DNA from: Kiritimatiellia bacterium
GTDB taxonomy: Bacteria; Verrucomicrobiota; Kiritimatiellia; UBA8416; JADHWI01
Assembly (NCBI GenBank): GCA_030744755.1
Contig: JASLPY010000005.1
Span: 1 to 64,000, forward strand
DNA: 64,000 bases
Direction: 5' to 3'
Below the pieces are notes generated by a model. It did not search any database, was not told the DNA's origin, and was given only the letters and a program-made list of their open reading frames with translations. Positions within the stretch are counted from its first letter, which is position 1; every line of letters begins with the position of its first letter. Position numbers and translations under genes: made by a program. Of the stretch, positions 54,711 to 63,142 are shown piece after piece.

Positions 54711-57700
54711 CTATTCGCTGCGAAGCGACGAAAGTAAAGGGCCGCTCAATGCCAGCCTTGTGGATAAATCAATCCATGCAAGCGAGAACAATAACATTCC
54801 GGCAAGCAGAGAAGCAATGGTCAGATACGGAATCTCCACTCCGGGTGTGCTGAGGTTCGGCCAAATAGCGATGGCGGATGAGATCACACCGGTAACCAGA
54901 CCCAGGACAAGCAACGTGGCATGCTCCACTACTACCATCAGGCGGATCTGCCGTCGACTCAGTCCCATACAGATCAGCACGGCAAGCTCTCCCCGACGCT
55001 CCATAACATTGCGCAACACGACGATCCCCATCCCGACGCTGCCCAGAAGCAGGCCAAGCCCGCCGAGGACGAGGAACATCCTCAAGTACGTCAGCTCCAC
55101 GGAATAGAAAGCTTCCATTCTGCCTGCCGATTCCTCGAACTCGACGCCAGTCTTTCGAAGTTTTTTCTCCAGCTCCCGCCCGACAGCCTCCAGGTTTGCA
55201 TCGTCGGCCGGATCCACGAGAAAGACACGGTAGCCTTCGTCTGAAGGATAGCGTTCCATGAAATCCTCAGCGGATATGAGCACGGATCCCTGGAAAACCG
55301 ATAATTTCATGGGCAGTTTACCCACGAGCTTTATTCCGAACTCATCACCCCGTTCATCCCGGAATACAATGACGCCACCATCCTCTTCGTCCGCTTTCAT
55401 TTTGAGACCCCACATCGCTGTGCCGGAATCGCCAACAAGTCCCGGGATCTGCCCATCCGGGAGCTCTTTCTTCAATAGGTTCCACAATTCTGCGACTTCC
55501 TCTTCCCGGGCAAAGGCCTGCCTGCTGATAAAATCGTCAGGATTGACGCCGAGGAGCTCCGGCGCCTGGGCATGATTGAGATTGAAGCAGCTGGCGTCAT
55601 CACCCTCGCGCAATTTCAGTGACACGGAATCCATGCCGCGCAGGGTCTTGTCGTCCCCAAGAGGGAGCAGCAATGGAAATGTTGATTCGCCGAAGAGGTC
55701 AAATCCCCCTGTCCCCGAAGATCTTTCATGCGCGTGCTTGCGAATGTTCTCCTGAGTGGATGAAACCGCAAAGATCATGAAACTCCCACATGCAAGCAGC
55801 CCGATAACCGCCAGGCTCCGGCCGCGTCGTCGCGCGGCATTGCGTATGCCCATTCCGGCGATGGTGAGCCGGTGATTGGCAACTGCTCCTGCAATGCGGG
55901 AAAGCAGGGCACTGCACGTTCCCATGCCCCCGAGCAACAGCAATGATCCCGCCGTGAAAAAGGCAGGTACAGTGTTGTGCGCACCGGTTGCCGTTACGAC
56001 ACCAATCGTGATTACGGCTCCAACAATTCCCACGATCGACAGAAAAACGCCTATCCACCTCCTTCCCTGAAGCCTGTCACCTGCGTATTCAAGCTGACTG
56101 AAATCCTCTTCGAGCAATTCGCGCGAGGAATGCCGGGTCTGTCGCCACATGGCAGTCAGCATGGCAATCACGGCTATCGCAAAAGCCGCTACTGCACCGT
56201 ACAGAACGCCGGCAAGTGACCAATGGAAAGTAATGGCCGCGTTTGCCACCGCGCCCTGCCAGTATGCACCAAGTCCCCAGGTTAGAAACCTGGTGTATTG
56301 TGACCCCGCGACAGCACCGAGAGCAGCACCGAGAGCGCCGATGAGAGCACCTTCGAGAAGAAAGAGACAGCGCAAGTGATAGGTCCTGTAGCCAACAGAC
56401 AGCAAGGTCCCCATTTGTGTTGCACGCTGCTCTATTCCAAACACGAACAGAAGCCCCGTAAGCATCAGCGCCGCGACAATGAGAAAGAAACTCATGCCAA
56501 GGAACAGCCCCCCGAAATCCATTGCCTGCGAAACCGCATCGAGGGCCTGCTGCCTGGCGGGCACAAAGAACAGGCCAATGGCGGCCGGATCAACTGTTTC
56601 GGCAACTGCCGACATAATGCTCTCTTCGGCGCCGGCGGCGCTTTTGTAACGCACGGCGGACAGGTTGCCGAACCGATTTGACCACATCTCCTGCCCAGCC
56701 TGCAGGGTTACGACTGCCTTTGGGGTCGGTCCGTATTCCTTCCAATATGCTTCGTTGGCCTTGTCAGTGAGCATCTCTTCGTCAACCGGCATCCCGATGC
56801 TCCAGTCGCGGCAGCTATCCGCATCCGTGAGCCCCGGGAAATCCGGCATCAACTTCCGTTCCACGGCCAGGCGTTCCATTGGAATAACGGCGCGAACGGT
56901 GAACTCTCTTGACTCCTCTGCGAATTCTCCCGAGGGAAGAAGCGACAGGTACTCGACGCTGAGCGCACTGCCCTCTTTTGCGGATACCTGTTCGGAAAGC
57001 CACTGGCTGATGATGATTTCGCTGTCCGTCATTTCAGCGGGTACCAGACTGGTTTCTTCGTCCGCCGATGGCGAACATGCCAGCATAAAGGAATAGGGAG
57101 TGCTTGCTTTGCCGGCAGCAGGCGCCTGGTTCTTGATGGATGTCACGAGGTAGGCAAGCACGCCTGCCGGTGCGCCTTCTACAGATTTATCATCAACCCC
57201 CATCGCGGCCCGGGAAGTTGCGGGGTCCAGGAATACCCTGTCGGTTTCCAGCTGGAAGATCCCAATACCCTCGGGGGACCGGACCGCAATTCCAACATGC
57301 GATGGGTGCCATATGCGCTTCAGGGCATTCTGTACCGTGCTCGCGTCGAGTTCCTCTCCTTCCGCCCCGAGCAGGACGAGGTTTACTTTGCTCTCCATGC
57401 CGACCAGTTCCTGCAGCCATCCCCGGCCAACGAAGACGTTGTATGGCGCTACCTGGTTGGCCTCGAGGCCAAACCTCCCGAGATCGGCATCCTCAACAAT
57501 GGCTTTCACAACCATCGCCCCGCTACGGGAAAGGGAGTCTTTTCGCGAAGACAGGGGTGCGTCACGCGGCATCAGCGCAGGCTGCTTAACCCTTAAGGAG
57601 ATCTCATCGCCCGTTTCCACACCGAGAGCAGTAGCCAGGTTCCGGCTCAAGGCGACCTCGCCCTCGCCCAGGATAATCCCCTGACCGGTCGACATGGACC

Positions 57701-58067
57701 AGAAGGATTCGTCTATACCCAGAACCTGTGCACGGTTGACCTGCACCCGGTTATCGCCCACCTCGAGGTTCGCGGCTATTCCATCCAGGCGCAGTACCGG
57801 CACGGCATGGAGTCCCAGTTCCTGACCAAGGGCCACCGGAAGGCTCTCGCTAAAGAAGCGATTCCCCGAGTTCATGGCAACGTCTGTTTTGCCGAGGCGC
57901 AGGAGCGCGAAATCGCGCAGGCTTTCGCGTACGGATTCACCGACAAGCAACGCCCCCACCAGGACGGCTGCACTGACAGCAGTTCCGGCGACAACGCTCA
58001 GGTCGGCACGCCAGTAATGGCGCAGGCTCTGGCGGGCCAGTTTGCCGAATGTTAAAGGTCTGCTCAT
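54711..58067 (-). CDS. FtsX-family ABC transporter permease, two FtsX domains
   Basis: 1118 residues. Membrane helices: one near the N-terminus (SVVAGTAVSAAVLVGALLVG), a group at about 510-660 with FLGMSFFLIVAALMLTGLLF, another at about 700-790, and a C-terminal group with MFLVLGGLGLLLGSVGMGIV. Two long periplasmic segments lie between. This is the MacB/LolC-type permease, here as a single fused polypeptide with duplicated FtsX cores. The partner ATPase ends 30 bp upstream. Such transporters export lipoproteins, peptides or other envelope components, or act as mechanical devices on periplasmic enzymes. Substrate unknown. Confidence 0.85.
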   Translation of the reverse strand: MSRPLTFGKLARQSLRHYWRADLSVVAGTAVSAAVLVGALLVGESVRESLRDFALLRLGKTDVAMNSGNRFFSESLPVALGQELGLHAVPVLRLDGIAANLEVGDNRVQVNRAQVLGIDESFWSMSTGQGIILGEGEVALSRNLATALGVETGDEISLRVKQPALMPRDAPLSSRKDSLSRSGAMVVKAIVEDADLGRFGLEANQVAPYNVFVGRGWLQELVGMESKVNLVLLGAEGEELDASTVQNALKRIWHPSHVGIAVRSPEGIGIFQLETDRVFLDPATSRAAMGVDDKSVEGAPAGVLAYLVTSIKNQAPAAGKASTPYSFMLACSPSADEETSLVPAEMTDSEIIISQWLSEQVSAKEGSALSVEYLSLLPSGEFAEESREFTVRAVIPMERLAVERKLMPDFPGLTDADSCRDWSIGMPVDEEMLTDKANEAYWKEYGPTPKAVVTLQAGQEMWSNRFGNLSAVRYKSAAGAEESIMSAVAETVDPAAIGLFFVPARQQALDAVSQAMDFGGLFLGMSFFLIVAALMLTGLLFVFGIEQRATQMGTLLSVGYRTYHLRCLFLLEGALIGALGAALGAVAGSQYTRFLTWGLGAYWQGAVANAAITFHWSLAGVLYGAVAAFAIAVIAMLTAMWRQTRHSSRELLEEDFSQLEYAGDRLQGRRWIGVFLSIVGIVGAVITIGVVTATGAHNTVPAFFTAGSLLLLGGMGTCSALLSRIAGAVANHRLTIAGMGIRNAARRRGRSLAVIGLLACGSFMIFAVSSTQENIRKHAHERSSGTGGFDLFGESTFPLLLPLGDDKTLRGMDSVSLKLREGDDASCFNLNHAQAPELLGVNPDDFISRQAFAREEEVAELWNLLKKELPDGQIPGLVGDSGTAMWGLKMKADEEDGGVIVFRDERGDEFGIKLVGKLPMKLSVFQGSVLISAEDFMERYPSDEGYRVFLVDPADDANLEAVGRELEKKLRKTGVEFEESAGRMEAFYSVELTYLRMFLVLGGLGLLLGSVGMGIVVLRNVMERRGELAVLICMGLSRRQIRLMVVVEHATLLVLGLVTGVISSAIAIWPNLSTPGVEIPYLTIASLLAGMLLFSLAWIDLSTRLALSGPLLSSLRSE

Positions 58068-58097
58068 AGCGTTACTGTGACGAAAGTTCAGAAATGA

Positions 58098-58784
58098 TCA
58101 CTGCTCGATGAGTCTGCCGTCGTCGAGTGCCAGCGCCCTGCCCATCCTTTTCGCAAGCCTGGTAGAGTGAGTAACCATGATGATCGTTGTGGTTTCTTCC
58201 CCATTCAATTCCATGAGGAGATCCACAAGGCTCTCCGCACCCTTGCGGTTGAGTGACCCGGTCGGCTCGTCTGCCAGGAGCAACGCAGGACTGTTTATCA
58301 GTGACCTGACTACCGCGACCCTTTGCCGTTCGCCGCCCGACAAAAGGGCCGGGCGGTGCGACAACCTGGAAGTAAGCCCCACACGCTCCAGGAGCTGCCG
58401 GGCACGATCTTCGCGAGAGTTCTTGTCGGACGAAACCAGGGTGGGAACCAGAACGTTTTCAAGCACGGTACATTGCGGCAGAAGGTGGTGAGATTGAAAC
58501 ACGAAACCTATCTCGCTGTTGCGGACACGGGCCAGGTTCTTTTCATCGAGCGAGGAGATATCCTGTCCCTGTAAGAGAATGTTGCCGGAAGTTGCGGTGT
58601 CGAGAGTGCCCATGATGTTAAGCAGCGTGCTCTTACCGGAACCGGAAGGCCCTGTGATCCCAATGGTCTCACCACTTTGAACGCTCAAGTTCACGCTCTC
58701 GAGTACCGATAGATCACCCCCGTCGGGAGAGGAATACGACTTACTGATGTCCTGCAGTTTCAGAATGGAATTGTCGGTGGCCAT
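58098..58784 (-). CDS. ABC transporter ATPase, LolD/MacB type
   Basis: 228 residues from ATG at 58784, overlapping the stop of the upstream gene... see order: on the minus strand its start shares one base with the PQQ-protein stop (TAATG), and GGAGG lies about 8 nt upstream. Walker A GPSGSGKS (45-52), Q-loop FQSHHLLPQCTVLENVLVP, signature LSGGERQRVAVVRSL, Walker B LLLADEPTGSLN, H-loop MVTHSTRLA. This is the cytoplasmic ATPase for the FtsX permease at 54711. The one-base overlap with the propeller gene implies translational coupling. Confidence 0.92.
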   Translation of the reverse strand: MATDNSILKLQDISKSYSSPDGGDLSVLESVNLSVQSGETIGITGPSGSGKSTLLNIMGTLDTATSGNILLQGQDISSLDEKNLARVRNSEIGFVFQSHHLLPQCTVLENVLVPTLVSSDKNSREDRARQLLERVGLTSRLSHRPALLSGGERQRVAVVRSLINSPALLLADEPTGSLNRKGAESLVDLLMELNGEETTTIIMVTHSTRLAKRMGRALALDDGRLIEQ

Positions 58785-59947
58785 TATTGCGCCTCCTTTT
58801 TCCCGAATGCGACAAGCCTGCCGTCGGACGTCCCGACGACAAGCATATTCTCGACAATCGCCGGCGATGTCAGTTCCCCGCCAACCGCACCTGACCAAAG
58901 GTGAGAACCGTCTTCGAGTGAAATCATGTGAATCGCCTCGTCAACCGAGTAAGCCACCTTGTCACCGGCAATTACCGGAGATGTCGAGGCGGTTCCGTCT
59001 ACATTGGAGGTCCAATGTTTCTTTCCGGAGCTCCGATCAATGCACAGGATCTTGTCCTCACCTGTTGCGATAACCACCTTGTTTCCCTTCACGGCGGCCG
59101 TCGTGAAGAGCTCGCCGCCATCACCATTCACGGTCCAGCGAATGTTCTTTTCACCAAGGTCAATACAGACCAGCGAACCGCTCCTGTTACCGACGAACAC
59201 GTCACTGCCGGCTATCACCGCACCGCCGGCCATCTCGTTGCCTTCTCCCACCTCTATGTTGTTGATGGCTTCCCCGGTGGCAGGCGAAAGCACATGCAAC
59301 GTGGAATCGCACCCACCGAAGACTATTCTGTCCTCAGTGGCTCCCCCGGAGCCGTCGCAACGGGCGGTTCCTTCCGACACCCACATGGCCTTGCCGTTTG
59401 CAATGTCAATTGCATGGACCTTTCCTTCGGGCTGATCGATCACCATGGCGAGTGTTTTTGAAGATCCTTTCGGCTTCAAGTAATTTGGTGTACCGAGAAT
59501 GCCGGAACATTCCTTGTAGATCCATCGCTGTTTACCGGACTCAGCATCAAACGCGTAAAGCCAGCCCCGTTCCGTTCCGCACAGTACGAGTCCCTGGACG
59601 AACAGCAACGGGGCGCCGATAGATGCGGGTTCTTCCTGTGAGTCCCCCTCTTTGAGAACAATTTTAACGTTCCACAATGGCTTCCCTTCAAGGTTGAACG
59701 CCAGCACCTTGCCGCCATCCGTGGCGCAGTATATTCGTTTGTCACCCGCCACCGGCGTAGAGAGCACTGCCTTTCCGACCCTTGCAGTCCAGAGTTTTGC
59801 AAGCCGCAGGGGAAGCTCGGCGTTGGCGACGCCGGCAAGGTCTGAACTTCCATGGTATGTAGGCCACTGGGCGGGCGAAGGGGAGGCGAATAGGCACATG
59901 GTGAACAGCAGGCCGATAAGGCCCATGGACAAACCCGGACACCTCAT
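58784..59947 (-). CDS. Secreted PQQ-like beta-propeller protein
   Basis: 387 residues from ATG at 59947, giving a signal peptide (MGLIGLLFTMCLFASPSPA); Met8 is an alternative and no strong ribosome-binding site is visible. The mature start QWPTYHGSSDL is the usual opening of PQQ-like repeat proteins in PVC bacteria. Blades follow: KVLAFNLEGKPLWNVKI, WLYAFDAESGKQRWIYKE, KVHAIDIANGKAMWVSEG, TLHVLSPATGEAINNIEV, SLVCIDLGEKNIRWTVNG, KILCIDRSSGKKHWTSNV and HMISLEDGSHLWSGAV, about seven. No PQQ-binding Cys pair or metal ligands, so a BamB-like scaffolding role is as likely as dehydrogenase activity. Coupled to the ABC ATPase by a 1-nt overlap. Confidence 0.85.
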   Translation of the reverse strand: MRCPGLSMGLIGLLFTMCLFASPSPAQWPTYHGSSDLAGVANAELPLRLAKLWTARVGKAVLSTPVAGDKRIYCATDGGKVLAFNLEGKPLWNVKIVLKEGDSQEEPASIGAPLLFVQGLVLCGTERGWLYAFDAESGKQRWIYKECSGILGTPNYLKPKGSSKTLAMVIDQPEGKVHAIDIANGKAMWVSEGTARCDGSGGATEDRIVFGGCDSTLHVLSPATGEAINNIEVGEGNEMAGGAVIAGSDVFVGNRSGSLVCIDLGEKNIRWTVNGDGGELFTTAAVKGNKVVIATGEDKILCIDRSSGKKHWTSNVDGTASTSPVIAGDKVAYSVDEAIHMISLEDGSHLWSGAVGGELTSPAIVENMLVVGTSDGRLVAFGKKEAQ

Positions 59948-59964
59948 TCGCTGAACTCTGCGAT

Positions 59965-60023
59965 GCGGTCGAGGCCGACCGCGCTCCATATCGGCAAACT
60001 GGAGCGCGGCGGGCCTCCGCCGC
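59965..60023. repeat. Strong GC-rich stem-loop with GGGCCTCCG element
   Basis: Arms 59965-59987 and 60001-60023 are reverse complements at 19 of 23 positions, with a 13-nt loop. The right arm includes the 24-bp element (59999-60022) that recurs at 32737-32760. It lies 25 bp after the stop of the oxidoreductase gene and just before the propeller start, so on the minus-strand transcript it could attenuate read-through, although no T-tract follows. Confidence 0.75.
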
Positions 60024-60047
60024 TTGCCGCAGGCATTACTTCTCGGT

Positions 60048-61634
60048 TCAGACATCCTTATTCTCCACATCTTCGGCGAAACTCAATGCTGCGGTGGGAC
60101 ATGCTTCGACACATTGTCTTGCCGTACGCTTCAAGCCCGCCGCCAGCGAATCGTTGAACGGCACGCACACGCGCGTGTCAAACCCGCGCCCGACGAAGCT
60201 CATCCCCAGTTCTTCCCGTTCCGCTTCCGTTATCCTAACGCATATGCCGCACGATATACATTTGCCCGGTTCGTAGATTACTTCCGGATGATTCCTGATG
60301 CTCTCGAAGTTTCTTCGCTCCGAAGCCTTGTAACGCGATTGCCGAGTGTCGTACTCATCGGCGTAACGTCGAAGGGAACAGTTATCGCGCTTCCGGCAGT
60401 CGCAGTGCATGCAGCGGGAAGACTCCTCCGCGGCCTGTTCTGGAGACATGCCGATGACCTGGTCGATATCGGGAGAAACCGACCGGCCCGGTTGTACCCC
60501 CTGCATGAAGTCTGTTTTCTCCTCTTCCCGGATCTTGCCCAGACGTGAATCGAAAGACCTCACGCGCCCCACAATTTCCTTTCCGGCGAGGAGTTGACTT
60601 ATCGAACAGGCAATCTCCTTCCCGTCAGCAACGGCCCGGACGGCCAGGTTGCGACGGCCAATGGCACCGCCCCCGGCGAACAGGTTGGTCTCACCTACGC
60701 GAAAGGTCTTGCGGGAAACTTCGATCCCTTTTCCGGATACTTCAATTCCCAGCGAATCCGTATCGGCGTCCTTCGTGTCGCCAATCGCCAGAACTACCGT
60801 GTCGTAGTCATTGCGCAATTGTTCGAGAGAAACGTCTTTGCCTACGCAGGTAGACATGCGGAACTCCGCGCCCAGATTCCTGACTGCCGCCACCTCTTTA
60901 TCCAGCACTTCCATGGGCAGTTGGTCGGGAGGGACCGCTTCCCGGAGAGTGCCACCCGGAGAGGAGTTCTTCTCAAAGATCACGCAGGCATGGCCATCGA
61001 TGGCCAGGTAGTAGGCGGCGGCGAGACCTGTCGGTCCCGAACCAACGATTGCTACCTTCTTTCCCGTGGCGGACATGCAATCCGGTGTGTAGGGGGTAGA
61101 CGAGGCCAGGTCGGCATCTGCCACATATCGCTTGAGCAGACAGATAGAAACCGGATTGTCGATTTCTGCCCGCCTGCAGACCTTCTCGCACGGCGCCGGA
61201 CATATGCGGCCCAGGACCGCCGGCAGCGCGATGTCGTCCTTGACAGTGACAATGGCGTCCTGCAGCCGGCCTTCCGCAATCTGGCGAATCATCAGGGGAA
61301 TATCCATGTACGCCGGACAGCCCCTCCGGCAAGGACCCTCGCAGTCACCGAGGTGATCGCTGAGAAGGAGATCCAGTGCCGAACGCCGCAGATCCATGAT
61401 CTCGTCCGTCGACGTTTCGATCACCATTCCGTCTTCGGCCTTCGCGGTGCAGGCGGGAATCGTCTGGTTGCGTCCGACTGATGACACCACGCAGAGCATG
61501 CACGAAGTGAAATGTGGAAGTCCGTCGCGGTGGCAGAGGGTTGGTATGTCGATATTCAGACGGCGACAGGCCGCCAGAACGGTAGCCCCTTCTTCGACCT
61601 CAATCACCTGTCCATCTATGGTCAGTTTTGGCAT
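60048..61634 (-). CDS. Iron-sulfur flavoprotein oxidoreductase: NuoG-like N-terminus fused to GltD-like domain
   Basis: 528 residues from ATG at 61634 (AGGGG 6 nt upstream). Residues 1-75 form a plant-type 2Fe-2S domain with Cys34, Cys45, Cys48 and Cys62. Next come a His-Cys cluster region (H94, C98, C102, C106) and the GltD-type cysteines C145, C149, C153. The FAD-binding motif is AIVGSGPTGLAAAYYLA (195-211), followed by NAD(P)-domain features and AGGGAIGRRNLAVRAVADG. The C-terminal part has CMHCDCRKRDNC and a ferredoxin-like CISCGIC with CVEACPTAA. This resembles the NADH- or NADPH-linked diaphorase subunits of formate dehydrogenases and hydrogenases. It probably shuttles electrons between NAD(P)H and ferredoxin or a partner; no partner gene is in the window. 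Confidence 0.82.
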   Translation of the reverse strand: MPKLTIDGQVIEVEEGATVLAACRRLNIDIPTLCHRDGLPHFTSCMLCVVSSVGRNQTIPACTAKAEDGMVIETSTDEIMDLRRSALDLLLSDHLGDCEGPCRRGCPAYMDIPLMIRQIAEGRLQDAIVTVKDDIALPAVLGRICPAPCEKVCRRAEIDNPVSICLLKRYVADADLASSTPYTPDCMSATGKKVAIVGSGPTGLAAAYYLAIDGHACVIFEKNSSPGGTLREAVPPDQLPMEVLDKEVAAVRNLGAEFRMSTCVGKDVSLEQLRNDYDTVVLAIGDTKDADTDSLGIEVSGKGIEVSRKTFRVGETNLFAGGGAIGRRNLAVRAVADGKEIACSISQLLAGKEIVGRVRSFDSRLGKIREEEKTDFMQGVQPGRSVSPDIDQVIGMSPEQAAEESSRCMHCDCRKRDNCSLRRYADEYDTRQSRYKASERRNFESIRNHPEVIYEPGKCISCGICVRITEAEREELGMSFVGRGFDTRVCVPFNDSLAAGLKRTARQCVEACPTAALSFAEDVENKDV

Positions 61635-61676
61635 CAAATCCCCTGTTTTTCGTAAATAACCTCGGCTCGGCTCACG

Positions 61677-62966
61677 TCACCCGAGAACCGCACTATAAAC
61701 CGCCAGCATATTATCAGTCATTGCCCCTATACTGAAATGAGTTTCGGCAGCCGTTCTGCCGGCACGGCCAAGTTGTTGAGCCGTGTTCTGATCCGTTAAG
61801 ATTGTCGCCAGTGCCTCCTCGAGTGCGAGTTTGGCTCCGGCATCATATATAAGGCCTCCCCCGGACAACTCGACAAGTTCAGGAAACGCGCCGATGCCCG
61901 GTTGAACAACCGGAACACCACTGGCCCATGCTTCTACCATGAACGTGCCGAACGCGCCACCACTGTGCATGGGAACCGACATCACGGAGAGGGATTCAAG
62001 AAAACGTGCACGGGCATCCTTTTCAAGACCGGCAATGAATTCCGCGTCCCCCTCCATTCCTTCTGCGGCCAGGCGTGATATCAGGGTCTGAACGAATTTC
62101 TTATCAGGGCCGACCATTCCGCCAATGGCCTTGAATTTGAGGCCTGACAGTTCCTCGCGCTTTTTGAGCGAGATAAAGGCATCAACCAAATCGCCGAGAC
62201 CAAGAGAGGGGGTCATCTTCGACAAGTAGCCGATGACCGGCGGATCCAGGGTCAGTGTGGCCCTGGGGAACTCGGCGAGGTCCAGCCCCACGTAGACCGT
62301 GCGAATCTTATCCGAGGACACGCCCAGGCGTTTCTGCATGGACTGCGCGTAGTCATTGCTGACGGAAACGAACATATCAACATCGGCGACGCGCTTCCTG
62401 ATTGCATTCCAGCAGCGCTCACCATATTCCCCGTCCAGCGCGTCGAGCCAGGTATCCTCGTCCTGCAGCACGCACACGATCGGAACCCCCAACTCCTCCT
62501 TGAGCCGCCGGGCGGCGCCTATAAGCATGACGTTTGTAATGTGGATCACATCGGGGCGCTCGCCATCCCTTAGCCACGCCACGAGCCGTTCCAGTTCCTT
62601 GGCCTGGTTTCCCGCTTCGCCCCTGATCATGGAAAGCGTCATGTCCCCCATCCCGCCGGCCGATACGGTGCCGGCCTGTTTCGCTGCCATTTTCAGAAGC
62701 CAACGCGAATCGAAAAGGCGGTCCAGCCATCTTGGTGTCTTTCTGAAAACCGGCACTTTCTGTTGCAGGTAGGTATTGATGCCGCCGAAGAATACCGGGC
62801 TGTTGCTCTCCGTCGCGGGGTCGTCGGCATACATGGGCAGATACAATGGTACAAGAACCGCATCGTGTCCCTTCTTGCGAAGAGACTTCGCGAGCAGAGA
62901 ATCACGAAGGCAGTTTTCGCAGTAGAATGTCCCTCCCGATCCTGCAACAATCTGCACAATTCTCAT
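61677..62966 (-). CDS. Glycosyltransferase, GT4-like (GT-B fold)
   Basis: 429 residues. The N-terminal domain begins MRIVQIVAGSGGTFYCENCL, the Gly-rich loop for the donor-acceptor cleft, and has DVIHITNVMLIGAARRL and VCVLQDEDTW. The C-terminal donor domain has PPVIGYLSKMTPSLGLGDLV and the family sequence FGTFMVEAWASGVPVVQPGIGAFPEL, with the E-x7-E type pattern typical of GT4 enzymes. The product is likely a glycan or glycolipid of the envelope. It lies 42 bp upstream of the oxidoreductase gene on the same strand. Acceptor and donor are unknown; lack of a signal peptide fits cytoplasmic action. Confidence 0.85.
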   Translation of the reverse strand: MRIVQIVAGSGGTFYCENCLRDSLLAKSLRKKGHDAVLVPLYLPMYADDPATESNSPVFFGGINTYLQQKVPVFRKTPRWLDRLFDSRWLLKMAAKQAGTVSAGGMGDMTLSMIRGEAGNQAKELERLVAWLRDGERPDVIHITNVMLIGAARRLKEELGVPIVCVLQDEDTWLDALDGEYGERCWNAIRKRVADVDMFVSVSNDYAQSMQKRLGVSSDKIRTVYVGLDLAEFPRATLTLDPPVIGYLSKMTPSLGLGDLVDAFISLKKREELSGLKFKAIGGMVGPDKKFVQTLISRLAAEGMEGDAEFIAGLEKDARARFLESLSVMSVPMHSGGAFGTFMVEAWASGVPVVQPGIGAFPELVELSGGGLIYDAGAKLALEEALATILTDQNTAQQLGRAGRTAAETHFSIGAMTDNMLAVYSAVLG

Positions 62967-63045
62967 GGGGCCATTCTATACTCTGAGATTCTCCCCCTCA
63001 AGGCTGCAGAGGACTGGGGAGTTTCCACTCAAGCGAAACCTCCTA

Positions 63046-63066
63046 TGGTTGATGGTTAATGGTTGA
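63046..63066. repeat. Heptamer short tandem repeat, TGGTTGA x3
   Basis: Units TGGTTGA, TGGTTAA, TGGTTGA occupy 63046-63066, in the gap between the LpxC-like gene stop and the glycosyltransferase start. Same style as the repeats at 2089, 5827, 9859 and 28269. Confidence 0.7.
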
Positions 63067-63142
63067 TGAGGGAGTGGACGCCATCCTGACGATACGGTTG
63101 TCCATCCATACGGATCATCTGGGGGAGATGAAGATCGGGCTG

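Noticed and set aside
53524-55107. 527-codon plus-strand frame across the SASA gene and the permease end
   Set aside because: It runs antisense to two clear genes, is rich in Arg, His and Pro as GC-rich antisense frames are, and shows no domain.
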